Part shown: positions 31,720-44,618 of the stretch, one piece after another
How the letters are laid out: each line of letters begins with the position of its first letter
Position numbering within the stretch: position 1 is the stretch's first letter
The notes under the pieces: model-generated
What the model was told of the DNA's origin: nothing
The model's input: the letters and a program-made list of their open reading frames with translations, nothing else
Databases searched by the model: none
Assembly: GCA_015179125.1 (NCBI GenBank)
Contig: WHVA01000264.1
Location: 62,001 to 126,000 of the forward strand
DNA length: 64,000 bases
Reading direction: 5' to 3'
Source: Gautieria morchelliformis
Lineage: Eukaryota > Basidiomycota > Agaricomycetes > Gomphales > Gomphaceae
Made by a program: the position numbers and the translations under genes

Positions 31720-33147
31720 ATGTTAATCTCCAAGTCCCATCATGATGTAGCATGCAAAGACGGATCTTCAATACGAATATTCGTGATCAGCCCTGTAGTT
31801 CCGGAGTATCCTCAGGCAACGTTCCCAGGTACGAACCTGGTTATGATTCACCCCAGTCGTACTGAAACGCTGGAGGTCTTAGGTGTCATTGTCTTCAGGC
31901 GAGTTTTGGGTTTGGGGTTATGGGTTATATGTGCGTGTTGATATGCGATTTGGGGTACAGTGAAATCTATCAAGTGACGGGACCCGTGGAGCGTTTCGCA
32001 GGGCAGATTGCTAGCCATGGTTATGTTGTTGGTGAGACGGGACTCCATCTTTGAACCAAGTTCGCCATCTCATACACCTTTAGCGTGTCCTTCTAGCTTC
32101 CATGAATTTGAAGGTCCAGAGCCTATCCCCTACGACACGGAAGGTCAGATACCATGATACACCTCAATATACTCTACCATCGATTCATGTTTCAGGAACG
32201 GACCGAGGCAACAAGTACAAGGTTGTTATACATGTTTTATGTCGCCAGCTTCGCTGATTGCACAGGAAGGTCGAGAAAGAGGTGGCGGCATACGATGAGG
32301 TACTAAGCTGTCGTCATATCTTACTCTTGAATTAACACCATGTCAGGATGCTACTTTGTCGGTGGATCTGCTCGTTTCACTCCCAAACTGCAACGGCCGA
32401 ATTGCAGGTGCGTAGCCCAAGATTTGCATACATCGGTAGGTTCAATACCGAAGGACCGCAGCAACTGGAATGTGTCTTGGCGGCCACCTGGTACAGTAGC
32501 ACGCCTTGACTGGGGTTCTCCACTGACATTATCATCTGGCCAGGCCTTTCGGGTATGTTTCTGTTCTAGGTCAGCAGGATAATGCGGTGTATGATATGCG
32601 CGCTCGTGGCTAGGCAGCCTTCGACCCTCGCGTCCTCGCTTCTGTCTGTTTCTTCGCGACAGACATTCACAGCGCGACTCTAGGCAAGGGCAAGAACGAC
32701 GACACCCTGGTGAGGGTCCGGAAAGGCGATCTGAATGGCAAGGGAGAGCTCGTCGTGCGTCTTGACTGTTTGTTCCCAACTCTCCCACGTCGTTCACGAT
32801 GTAGCCGTTACCAGATGATTTTCGGAAAGCAGGTACGCAGCAGCTTTACTGTGCCTCCGTTCAGATGACCAAAGAGTGTGAACCGCACTACTTTCCAGGA
32901 CACGCATGTTCCGAGACAGGGGCGTGATTTGGTGCGTAAAGTTGTCGAGGATCAAAACATAGCGTGCTCGTTTCTCGAGGTCCAAGCACAGCATGCATTT
33001 ATTCGCGATGAATCCTCGAAAGGGCGCTGGGACGCAGCCCTCACCAGGAGTTTATTCGGAGTCATGTTGGAGGTGTTTGAGCGCACAGTAGGCAGAGACC
33101 TGGGCCCACGAGTAGCAAGTGGTGCCAAAGTAGAACATGTATGTTGA
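31720..33147 (+). CDS. Dienelactone hydrolase family protein, 12 exons
   Basis: Alpha/beta hydrolase of the carboxymethylenebutenolidase type, usually cytosolic, acting on lactones from aromatic breakdown. Exons: 31720-31828, 31883-31898, 31961-32031, 32084-32143, 32196-32221, 32270-32299, 32347-32407, 32462-32490, 32544-32552, 32614-32754, 32815-32832, 32899-33147. This gives 272 residues, open throughout. The catalytic triad is visible: Cys in GMCLGGH, Asp in FGKQDTHVP, His in AQHAF. The family block [20 protein letters not shown] is complete. Intron 2 starts GC (GC-AG type) and exon 9 has 9 nt. Its exact substrate is not known from sequence. Confidence 0.93.
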
Positions 33148-33356
33148 TGACTCCGAAGAATGCACATTCATCCTCTTTGTTTTGCGGAGGGCGTTCACAC
33201 GAATGAGGGCGGCAAACGAACGTGTGGCATTGCGTTCGCCGCAGGCGTTATCGGGCGTACAGTGGATTGAAACAGAGAAAAAAAGACTAGACTGATGTAG
33301 TGAGAGAAGCGAAAACTGGTAAAAGCACAACCAATAGGAACTGGTCGAGCGTCTAG

Positions 33357-35758
<2,402 letters not shown>

Positions 35759-37826
35759 TTACCAGCCCTCCTGGCCGGAGAGAAAGCGGCAGGAAAGCAC
35801 CTTCTCAAAGGTGGGCCGCTTCGCGACGTCGACCTGGAGGCACGCCATCACCAAGGTGTGCGCGTCGCCAAGTCGCCCGCCGCCGTCTGGCTCCGCGCCG
35901 TCGTGCTCGTGTCCCTCCTGGCACCGCTCGTCGAGGGCCATGCGCGCCTTCGCGAACGGCGATGCCAGCCCTTCTTGGGCCTCTGTCGGCGTCATGAAGG
36001 GACATTCGCCGACAAGGAGGACGAACGCGACGACGCCAAAGGCCCAGACGTCCTGCTCCTTGCCGTCGTACGATTCGCCACGGAGGATCTCAGGGCCCGC
36101 GTAGTCGAGGCTTCAGAGAACATATGAGCGGTGAATGGGACAGCACGTTGACGTGCGTTACTTACGTCCCACTGAAGGTGTCCCAGCCGCCCCTGCGCAC
36201 GATGCCGGAGCTTCCAAAGTCGATTAAAATACACTTGCCGTCGGAGGGGCCTAATACAACATTTTCGTCTTTTATGTCACGGTGCACTGATGCGGTGGTC
36301 AACGGGGCAGGCGGACTCAAGAGGCTTATAGACGCACCGATTCCTTTGGAATGGAGGAAACAGAGGGCGTCGGCGATCTGGCCCAGGTAACTTCTGATTA
36401 GGTGTGCCGGTAGACCTTGTGGGTATAGCTCTACTAGATCGAATAAATCGGATGGTAACGGATCGCCATCAGGCGGGGTGGGTGGGGATGTCGAGGGTAG
36501 AACGAGATAATAGAAATGTGCGTCTTCGAAAAAGTCAAGAAGGGGGCAGATATTGGGGTGACCCTTGACGACCGCGCCTTCTTCCCAGTCGGATTCGGGA
36601 GGATCTGGATGGGGGATGGATGGGCGGGCGGGATCCCAGGGCCGTCGTGGAGGTAAGACATGAGATGTGTTCGATATGGAGGACATGACATAAATTTCAA
36701 TAGGAATAGTGCCATGCTTGGGGTGTTTCTTCCAGCAGTCGGCGAGGATGCGGGATTTGATGACCTGTTTTACTATCAAAGGAGGCTGAAAAAAAGGTAT
36801 TGAGCGGGGAATCGGGAGATGAAGGAGGAAAGGACGGACTCCTCTTTTGCCGTCGGGAAGACGTTCTCTGGCACGCTTGACCATGCCGTAAGCGCCCCGG
36901 CCTGCTTCACCTTCTATAATGTAGTCGTTGATATTATGATTTCCAAGAAAATGGTCATGATGATGTAATGGAGAGGGGGGGCGTGTGCTGGCAGCGACAC
37001 TGAGGAAGCTGGACTGACTGTTAGTGCGTGGCAAGAGGGGGGGCAGGTCTGGGGCCATGTCCTCTGTGAGTCTGAGACGACCTGCGACGAGGGAGACGCG
37101 TTTGTGGGACGAGCGACGGCGGGAGGGGGGACGGGGAGAGGTCGGGGAGTGGGATGGTGGGAAGCGGACGGCCGAGGGGGATGGCGGGGTGAGGGAACGA
37201 GTGTGGATCGGGGGATGTTCGAGATCTGGTGGGCGGGCGGGAAAAAAGGGCTCTGTTTTGGCGAGGATGGGCGGAATGACGGTGGGAAGGGGAGGCTGAG
37301 ACTCGGGCTCGAACTGGAACGGCTCCCCCAGGATGCTGGGTGGCGCAGGGGAGCAAACTGGGGTGTGGGTGTCGAGCATGGGACGGCGGGAGCGGGAGCG
37401 GGAACGGGAGAGGCGACGAACGCGGTCGCGCTCCTCCTCCTCCTTTCCGAGCCAGTTGAAGCCCCTGCCCAGGGAGGTGAAGCCGTACTGCTTGCTGCCG
37501 ACGCTGACCGCACGCTGGACGACGAAGACGGGATCTGGTGCCATCCAGTCGCCGGCACCGCCATCGTCGACGTCTGGGGCGGGACAGCAGGCAGCAGACT
37601 CGAGAGAATGTGTGAGCGCCACGGTGGATCGATGGAGAGGAAAGTCGGACGGGGCAGACAGGTGCCGCGATTTTCGGGCCGGGACGCTGAGTCTCGACGA
37701 TTCGGCGGAGAGCAACGCGGAGGGCGACGCGGAGGTCGAGGCGGCGGCGGCGTCGGCGGTGTCGACAACGGCTGGGCGTGCAAAATGAAAGGCGTGGACG
37801 TCGTCAGCTACAACGTCGCCAGACAT
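35759..37826 (-). CDS. PSK1/PASK-type serine/threonine protein kinase
   Basis: Exons 37826-36840, 36785-36338, 36286-36166, 36110-35759 give 635 residues, open throughout. The first 300 residues are low-complexity, Pro/Ser-rich, with an Arg-Ser stretch. The kinase domain follows: glycine loop GEAGRGAYGMVKRA, VIKSRILADCWKKHPKHGTIPIEI typical of the PAS-kinase group, catalytic loop VHRDIKDEN, IDFGSSG (DFG), LDYAGPEI (APE), DVWAFG, and CLQVDVAKRP near the end. No PAS domain is visible. Yeast Psk1/2 link nutrient state to sugar storage and translation; the same role here is inference. The start at 37826 is chosen because a related fragment near 45890 begins at the same point; an in-frame ATG lies at 37931. 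Confidence 0.87.
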
Positions 37827-38379
37827 GAATGAGAGGCGGTCGCTTAGATAATGCGATGTGCAAAAAGTCCGTGTGGATTTGAACAGACGCCAGCGCGGTG
37901 ACTCACGGCCAGCAAAGAGCTTTGTTACCATCCATTCTACGTGGCACGTGAATACTTTTGCAACGCATATCTGTCTCCGACAACCAGCCGCCTCAATAGC
38001 ATTCCAAGGAAATTATCATTTCCATAATATCTTGAGTATATTTTAGTCTTGTATATTGTTCTTACTCCCATGTATACTACTTATTGCATGCACGCTTGCA
38101 CTTGCACCAACTAACGGCCTTATAATGATTATGAATATGAGCTGGCGTATATTACTAGCTGTGAGAGATGAGAGAGTGTGTGTGTATCAATTATAGCACC
38201 TGGCGCTTATGGTGCACTTTAGTACTACGTGAGACATAATTATCTACTGTCATTAAGGAAACTATGGCATATAGATTGTATGATAGGAGGAAATAAGTCT
38301 TGACAACTGGATTTTGTGAGTGTAGAGGAAAAACCAAGACCCCATTTTTTGCCAGAATGTCATGGACACAAGACTCAGC
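37827..38379. other. Intergenic, kinase promoter side
   Basis: AT-richer than its surroundings. It should contain the kinase promoter. No coding sequence recognised; the - strand ORF at 38191 onward reads out of the ORF3-like fragment into non-coding DNA. Confidence 0.4.
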
Positions 38380-38720
38380 CACTGCCCAGTCATGGTGAGC
38401 AGGTCCTATAACCGTGACCTGGGGGGGGGATGGCAGCTTGCTGTTTTTAGGGGCAAGTGCCCTCAACCACATCCAAATGTCCATATTGTGGATGTTCAGC
38501 ATGCCATCTGGCTCTTCATGGAGCAGTGGGCATTCCTTCAGGGTTGTGGAGCCAACCCTTGAAGATTTTGCAGATGTCAGCCATGGTGCCTGTCAGGGAA
38601 ACCCCAATCACACACTGCTTTTTCGCAATATGCATTATCGCAATGTGCATTGTCACGATGTCCCTTATTGCTGAGTGTGCATTTTTTTTTTTTCCATTTT
38701 TGTCTTTTGGGGCCACACCC
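38380..38720 (-). pseudogene. ORF3-like fragment of a different element
   Basis: The - strand encodes a block similar to ORF3 of gypsy A and D: CVIGVSLTGTMADICKIFKGWLHNPEG (shown in part) parallels their CLVIAGGTPHDIVAILKGW and IHNPEG. After a frameshift, NMDIWMWLRALAP parallels DMDVWMWLKALVP. Divergence is much greater than between A and D, so it is a distinct lineage. No LTR of the A/D type borders it. It shows that this ORF family is not limited to one element. Confidence 0.65.
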
Positions 38721-38899
38721 TATGTAAGACGAGGCATACAGTATTTCCCTCAACATGCATTTACTATCTGTGCCCTTGTATCTGTCTCCGCATGAACTTG
38801 TTGGACCGTGTCCTGAGCCTGTCTGTGCTTGTGTGAAAGCGAGGTGTTTGCTCCCGCGCGCCATGTGCGGGCTAGCCTTTCGTCTATTTCTCTCCCTCT

Positions 38900-39183
38900 A
38901 GCCTCTTCCGTCTGGCAGCGCAAGGTCCCCGAAGACTTGCCTGAACCTTCCCATTTCATTCACGTACTGAAAAAGCGGTGCCATCACTTTCGGCCTGGTT
39001 AGCAGCCTGCGGACCCTCTTTGCTCCTCATTTCAGCTTTCTTTCTAGCTGTCTCCGCTGTTCTCTGTAGGCTGGACACTGGATCAGGAACTGGTGTACGG
39101 TTTCATCTTCGCTGTGACAGGCCGTGCATGTTAGTGAGTTGGCCTTGCCTATTTTGAACAGATGCCTTGCTAACAGCGCATGC
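38900..39183 (-). pseudogene. LINE-type ORF2 C-terminal fragment
   Basis: On the - strand, from the edge of the family-B LTR: HALLARHLFKIGKA, then the zinc motif CTACHSEDETVHQFLIQC, then CPAYREQRRQLERKL. After a break comes MAPLFQYVNEMGRF. This is the cysteine/histidine end region that follows RNase H in fungal non-LTR retrotransposons. It is truncated at 39183 by the LTR insertion and frame-broken. Confidence 0.65.
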
Positions 39184-39837
39184 TGTTACGTATCAAGATT
39201 TCCGCTAAGTTGGAACTGGAAAGGACAGCGGCTTCAACTTGTAGGTTGCACCCCCAATGAACTATCGTCCTAGGTATTTCGGAAATGAGTCGGAAGTCGG
39301 AAAGTACTGAACTAAAGGTTGGTCGGAACTTGAGGCGGAACTGAGGCGGAAAATGGAAGGCGGAGAGATGGAGGTCTTGCTAGACTCGCTGTGCTGGGAA
39401 CAGGAGATGGAGCGAAGGAAATCAAGTATTGAAGGTGATTATCTGATTGCAGATTAACTGACATACATGACAGGCTTTTATACAAAGAGCTGAAGCAACA
39501 GGTAATGGGATGGTACTAAGCAAATTCCGGGGGAAGTGGAAGTCGAGTAGACAATGCGTGGGAACTAACTAATTGGGAACAATGGGACTACAAGGGGGGT
39601 TCAGGGTAAGGTAAAACAATGGCGAAGAACAAGGGGTCGGGAAAACATATCTAACAACGAAACACAAGGAGGGCTGGACATATGGTCTTGATGAACGATG
39701 AAGCGGGTCCAGTGGGTCCAAGTAATAGAGTCGAAAGAACAAGGGAGTAGAACAATGGGCGGAATGTCGGAAATATCGGAGGGGTGGAAAGTGTTGCGGA
39801 ACTGAAGGTCGGAAGTTGGAAATGCACGGTCGTAACA
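39184..39837 (+). repeat. Family-B gypsy 5' LTR
   Basis: 654 bp, TGTTACG to CGTAACA, matching the split solo LTR at 57-6025. It is followed by gag-position ORF1. The 3' partner LTR is absent, so no duplication can be verified. No standard TGG primer site is visible right after it. Confidence 0.85.
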
Positions 39838-39957
39838 GTATCTCCCTTCTAGGGTCGAGCCCCGCGAGACCACAGGTCGGATCACATGACTTGTGAACAA
39901 ACGCGTCGGAGTTTGAAAGATAGGCGGGAAGCAGAACGCGTCTTGTCCTGATCCAAC

Positions 39958-41061
39958 ATGAACTCCCAACCTGACCTCTTGAAAATGTCCAGTGCCGAGA
40001 TGAAGAAGTATTTCGACGACCTGCTTGCACAGAAGGAGCTGGCGGAAAAGCAAGCGGCCGAGGAAGCTGCACGGAAAGAGAAGGAACGGCTGGAGGAGGA
40101 GCGCAGGGAGAAGGAGCGCAGGGAACAAGAGCGTCAGGACCAGGAACGGAAGGAGAAGGAGGAGAAGGACCGTAAATGCCGCGAGGAGGAGTCACGTCTC
40201 CGCGAGGAACAGCGGAAACAGGACGTGGCCAAAAAAGCTGCGGAGGACAAGGCCGCGACGGAAAAGGTGGGAAAGCATCGGGTGAGTCGGAAACATTGTG
40301 AGAGGAGTTCCGAGTTTTGACAGGAAAACTGGCAGAGGATCGTCGAGTCCGAATCCGAGGCGGAATCGGAAAGCATGGCGGAAAGCACACCATCCCCTGA
40401 GGGCAAGGGGAAACAAAAAGATGTCACCCCTGTGCTGAATCTTGTTGCGGAGCGGAAGCAGAGGGTGGACGAATTCCAACAGGCCAGGAAGAACAAGCTG
40501 GCCCGCATGTTGGATTTATGGGAATTGGGACCGGAGAATCCCGCGACGCGGAAGCGGAAAACAAGGGATGGTGAGGAGAAGGCTCCTTGTGACACGTGCG
40601 AGGTCAAAGGCTTGGACTGCGTGTGGTCGGAAAATCTGCGGGAAACGGCCTGCGAACGGTGCCAGGACAAGAAGAGGTGTTATGTAGTGGACGGGTGTGC
40701 CGTGAGGGTGGAGTGGAAAAGGTGCAAGGTCGAGACCAAGGGGCCTGAAACCCCAAAGTCGAAACCAGGACTGAGCGGAGGGAAGTCTGCAGGGAGGTTT
40801 CCGGTGACCAGAAACTCGGAGGCAGCGGTCCTAAACCACTTCACGATGGCGTCACCGCTACTTGATATCGCCAGATCGTTAAGGGGTATCCAGAAAACAC
40901 AACGTGGGATCCGGAATATCCTTGTGGAGATGGCGGAGGTTCAACAACACCAGTTGTTGTCATTCCAAAACCAAATGACCGTTATGTCAACGGTCTTGGA
41001 ACAGTTGAAACGGGAGTTCCGGTGGCGGAACGATATGCTCCGGGACCGAATGGAGTTGTGA
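39958..41061 (+). pseudogene. Family-B gypsy ORF1 (gag position) with intron and Zn2Cys6-like cluster
   Basis: Exon 1 is 39958-40281; the intron is 40282-40335 (54 nt, GTGAGT...GGCAG, with an in-frame TGA inside); exon 2 runs from 40336. Splicing gives a 349-residue protein to the TGA at 41059-41061. Compared with gypsy E the frame should continue to about 41214, so that TGA may be damage. The N-terminal half is a very highly charged coiled coil (KEKERLEEERREKERREQ). The cysteine cluster CDTCEVKGLDC...CERCQDKKRC is at 40588-40680. The C-terminal block TMASPLLDIARSL...FQNQM is shared with E. No zinc knuckle of Gag type. Whether it is the capsid protein is not proven. Confidence 0.72.
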
Positions 41062-41344
41062 ATGCGGGAGCAGGAGAATGAGGTGGAAGCGGGTCCGAGT
41101 CAAAAGGCAGATGCGAGGGTGGAGACAGAATTGGTGAGCGTTGAAGTGGGACATGTAGAAGAAGGTCCGGAAGCGGAGAATGAGGGCAAGGGGGAAACGA
41201 TGAGGGAGGAGTAGGTGTTGAGAGACTTGTAGATATTTTTCTTGAGGTGTCGGAAAATAGTATAACGGAGAATTAATCGGATTTTGACAAATGACTTGAG
41301 GACTGTAAGAATCAATGGGGTATCAGAAATGAGGTCGGAAATGA

Positions 41345-41980
41345 CTAGGGCGCGGAAATGGGGCCAGGCTTATCAGGATATGACTTGTGAAAGTCAGAGA
41401 CGAGGTCAGAGGTGTGGTCTAGTTCCGTGGTGGAAATCCACGAGGTCTCTTCATCGGTGTTTTCGTAGCCTGCCCACTTGACTAGGTACTGGAGTTGGCA
41501 GTGGTATCGTCTGTCGAGCTTGGAGTTGAGAATTTCCGAGATCTCATATTCCGGTTCCCCATCGATGATCACTGGCAGAGGCGGAGGTTGTTCTCGATTC
41601 GGAATTGTATTCGGAACTGCGGGCTCAAGCATGGAGACATGGAATACCGGGTGTACTGCGCGCATATTGTCAGGAAGTCTGAGAGTGAAAGAACGACTGC
41701 CGGCCTTAGCGATGATCTCGTAAGGGCCAAGGTATTTTTTAGAGAGCTTCTTCGAGGGACGAGTGGTGCGGAAGTTTTCAGCTTTGACGAAGACTTTGTC
41801 ACCTATCTCGAATGCCAGTTGCGGAAGTCGTTTCCGATTGGTGGAAGTTTGGTATCTCTTCTGGGCAGCGGATATGTTCTCTCGGAGGTGCTGGTGAAGG
41901 TCGTCAAGTTCCACAACGAAACCTCGGGCTCTTGCAGAGGCGAGGTCGCGTTCGGGGTGGATGGCGAGGCACCTTTTCCG
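41345..41980 (-). pseudogene. Family-B integrase C-terminus and chromodomain, inverted
   Basis: On the - strand: HPERDLASARARGFVVELDDLHQHL, then the GPY/F-like segment (KYLGPYEIIAKAGSRSFTLRLP, shown in part), then a chromodomain (YLVKWAGYENTDEETSWIS) with the stop at 41345-41347. It lies opposite to ORF1 and to the RNase H/integrase parts on both sides. The breakpoint is at about 41975-41984, where - strand integrase meets + strand RNase H. Confidence 0.85.
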
Positions 41981-41983
41981 CCC

Positions 41984-43733
41984 CGGAACTCAACTACGAC
42001 GTCCACGATAAGGAACTACTTGCGATTTTCGAAGCCTTCAAAATCTGGAGACTGTAAGAACCCGGCCTTTGGCCGGTTACTTACCGGTATAACTTTCTTC
42101 TGAGCCTGAGCCTTGTGATACTCGTGCCCGAGTACATATGATTCTTATCCTGCGCCCGAGCCTGAGCCCGAGCTAGAGCTCATATCCGACCTTGATCCCA
42201 TGCCCGTATCCCCTTAGTTACTGATTCCGCTCCATCACGCATCATTCATATATTACCTTGCCCTGACCTCGCTCCCCTGACCTCGCCCTGACCTCCACTA
42301 ATATGTTCACCCCTGACTCGTACCCTCGCTCGTATATAAACCCCCCTGTATGCATTCCTACTCCTCAGTCTGAAAATCAACTATCGCATAACTTCGATCC
42401 CTAGTTAGTTTCTAAGCCTCGCCTCTTAAGCCAAACCTCGCCTCTTATTCGTTTGCCTCCGAAGTTGGGACTCGTGCGTAGGGTTGGCGCAGCACATAAG
42501 CTGAAGCCTAGTCCCTCTCCGACTTCCCCATCCAAACCTCACCCCGTAACCTCGGACCTTACCTCGGGTTTCGCTCCCGACCTCGGTCAACCTTACGACG
42601 GATCGTATTGTAACAGAGACACTACCTCGAAGGTCCAACTTATCCGATCGACGTTGTAACTGATCATAAAAACCTTGAGTATTTCGCGACTACTAAGATT
42701 TTGACTCGCCGTCAAGTCCGCTGGTCTGAATATCTCTCACAGTTCAACATGGTGATCTGCTTCCACCCCGGAAAGCTCAGAGCAAAACCCGACGCGCTCA
42801 CTAGACGTTGGGACGTCTACCCAAAAGAGGGAAGTAGTGACTAGGCCAGTGTTAATCTGCACAACTTCCACCCAGTATTCTCCACTGAGCAACTGGCATC
42901 ATCCCTGCGTGCCACAGCATTGCAGTTTCCGCTACTCCGCACCTCAATTATTATGAACACCGAGTCTCTCCATTCCGACATCCGTTCTGCACTTCGTTCC
43001 GACCCCATCTCTGCAGCCCACCTCAATGACCCCACCAGTCCTGGATGGTCCCTCGATTCCGACGGATTTCTCCGGTACAAGTCCCAGATTTACGTTCCGG
43101 ATACCAACGATCTACGACTTCGCATGCTCCAGCAAAGCCACGATCATCCGCTCTCAGGACACCAAGGCCAGAACAAAACCCTCGACATAATCCAACGTAC
43201 CTACACTTGGCCACTTCTCCGCACGATGGTCCAAGACTATTGCAAGTCATGCACCACCTGTATGCACGCCAAGCCCCAACGTCACAAACCCTACGGCCTT
43301 CTGAAACAACTTCCGATCCCGGAACAACCGTGGAATTCGATATCCATGGATTTCATTGAGAAACTTCCTAAGTCATCTGGCTATGATACCATTCTAGTGA
43401 TCGTTGACCGCCTTACAAAGCAGTCCATCTTTATTCCGACCTATGACACCATCACTTCCGCACAGCTCTTCGTGCTCCACGTCTTTTCCAAGCACGGAAT
43501 CCCCTCCCATGTCACTTCCGACCATGGATCAGAATTCGTGTCCTCCTTTTTCCGCACGCTCGGCAAGGCTCTCGACATGAAACTCCACTTCACTTCCGGT
43601 TATCATCCCGAAGGAGACGGACAAACGGAACGTACTAATCAGACCCTTGAGCAGTATCTCCGCATCTATTGCAACTAGCAACACAGCAATTGGTCCGACC
43701 TCCTTCCGCTCGCGGAATGTGCTTACAACAATG
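41984..43733 (+). pseudogene. Family-B RNase H and integrase, split by solo LTR H
   Basis: RNase H starts at PELNYDVHDKELLAIFEAFKIWR (41984-42052, shown in part), jumps over LTR H, and continues [22 protein letters not shown]. Integrase follows: zinc domain (CKSCTTCMHAK), core (ISMDFIEKLP, TSDHGSEFVSS, EGDGQTERTNQ). A TAG at 43676-43678 replaces a codon, and the frame then ends near 43733 against the DUF6533 gene fragment. No RT is present. Confidence 0.85.
42053..42615 (+). repeat. Solo LTR H (563 bp)
   Basis: Begins TGTAAGAACCC and ends TTGTAACA, with perfect 5-bp duplications GAGAC at 42048-42052 and 42616-42620. Removing it restores RNase H in frame (KIWR then HYLEG). It contains a TATATAAA box near 42333 and C-rich, CCTCGCC-type short repeats. 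It has no similarity to the other LTRs here that I can see. Confidence 0.85.
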
Positions 43734-43736
43734 TTA

Positions 43737-44618
43737 AGCTTGTTACGCTCGTACACGGCGTAGACCTTGCGAACGGCTCCGTCAGTGAGTACGCGCCGAG
43801 GGTGGGGGACGGCGCACGCGGGTCATCAGGATAACTGCACAGTTGCACAAAGTCAATGCATTGACATATCGCGAGAGCTGTAGCTACCTTCCGTGCTCAT
43901 AACAGCTAGCATCACCCTAAATGCATCCATGAATCATGTCATGGTATGAAAGATGGTAGAGGCGTACGCCACACCCTCGCACAGACGAAACGCCTTGCAG
44001 CTGAAACAATGCATCATTAGGGGGGATCACACGCTACCCTTGCTGTACATACAACTGTTGCGCAAGGCGGATCAGGTGTCAAAATTTAGACGACAAAAAT
44101 CAGGGAGAGTGACCTCGGACATATTTGGCAGCGAGGTGAGGAGGACTTGCGATCTATATGAGGCGTCAATACGCACGAGATGGGGAGAAGCACGCACTAG
44201 CAGCGTTGAAAATAAGCACGAGCAATCCAAAGTTCCGGTTCTGGCACAAAATCAATGGGGCGAGACGCTTTCAGAGAAAAATGCTAACAAAGAAGAACAG
44301 TATCGTGCCAAACGACCACGGGCTATACCATACAAACTGCTTCTAGAGGCCAGGTGAGCCGATCAACACACGCTCAGCTGCTGATGCTATAGATACCTCG
44401 GCATCAAGAGTGAGGACTGTTTGAATATCAGCGATCCACATACGATGCACCGAGGGATAATAACTGACGGTGGTCATACCACAGAAACGACAATGCCGCA
44501 AATGTCGAATACCGGGTGTTTGTCACTGGAAAAATGATGGGTCGGACGTGCAGCTGTTCCACGTCGGACGTCGCTTACAACTGCTCGTGAACAAGAAAAG
44601 AGAATCTCCTGGATCCAT
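43737..44618 (-). pseudogene. DUF6533 family membrane protein, 3'-truncated copy 1
   Basis: Start at 44618 (MDPGDSLFLFTSS). An intron after a split Leu codon leads to TNTRYSTFAALSFL, then YDH, the LTFDAE segment and a KQFVWYSPWSFGTILFF exon (near 44340). It ends inside the YERNKLN exon at the junction with the gypsy at about 43731-43737, so the later membrane helices are lost. The remaining exons are well preserved, so the truncation may be fairly recent. Confidence 0.75.

Noticed and set aside
36914-37783. 289-codon - strand ORF within the kinase
   Set aside because: Alternate frame of the kinase's low-complexity N-terminus; the kinase frame continues into the catalytic domain.
39838-39890. 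tRNA-like gggtcgagccccgcgagacca after the family-B LTR
   Set aside because: It resembles a tRNA 3' half on the sense strand, but no full cloverleaf could be built, and a primer site should be complementary to the tRNA. Not annotated.
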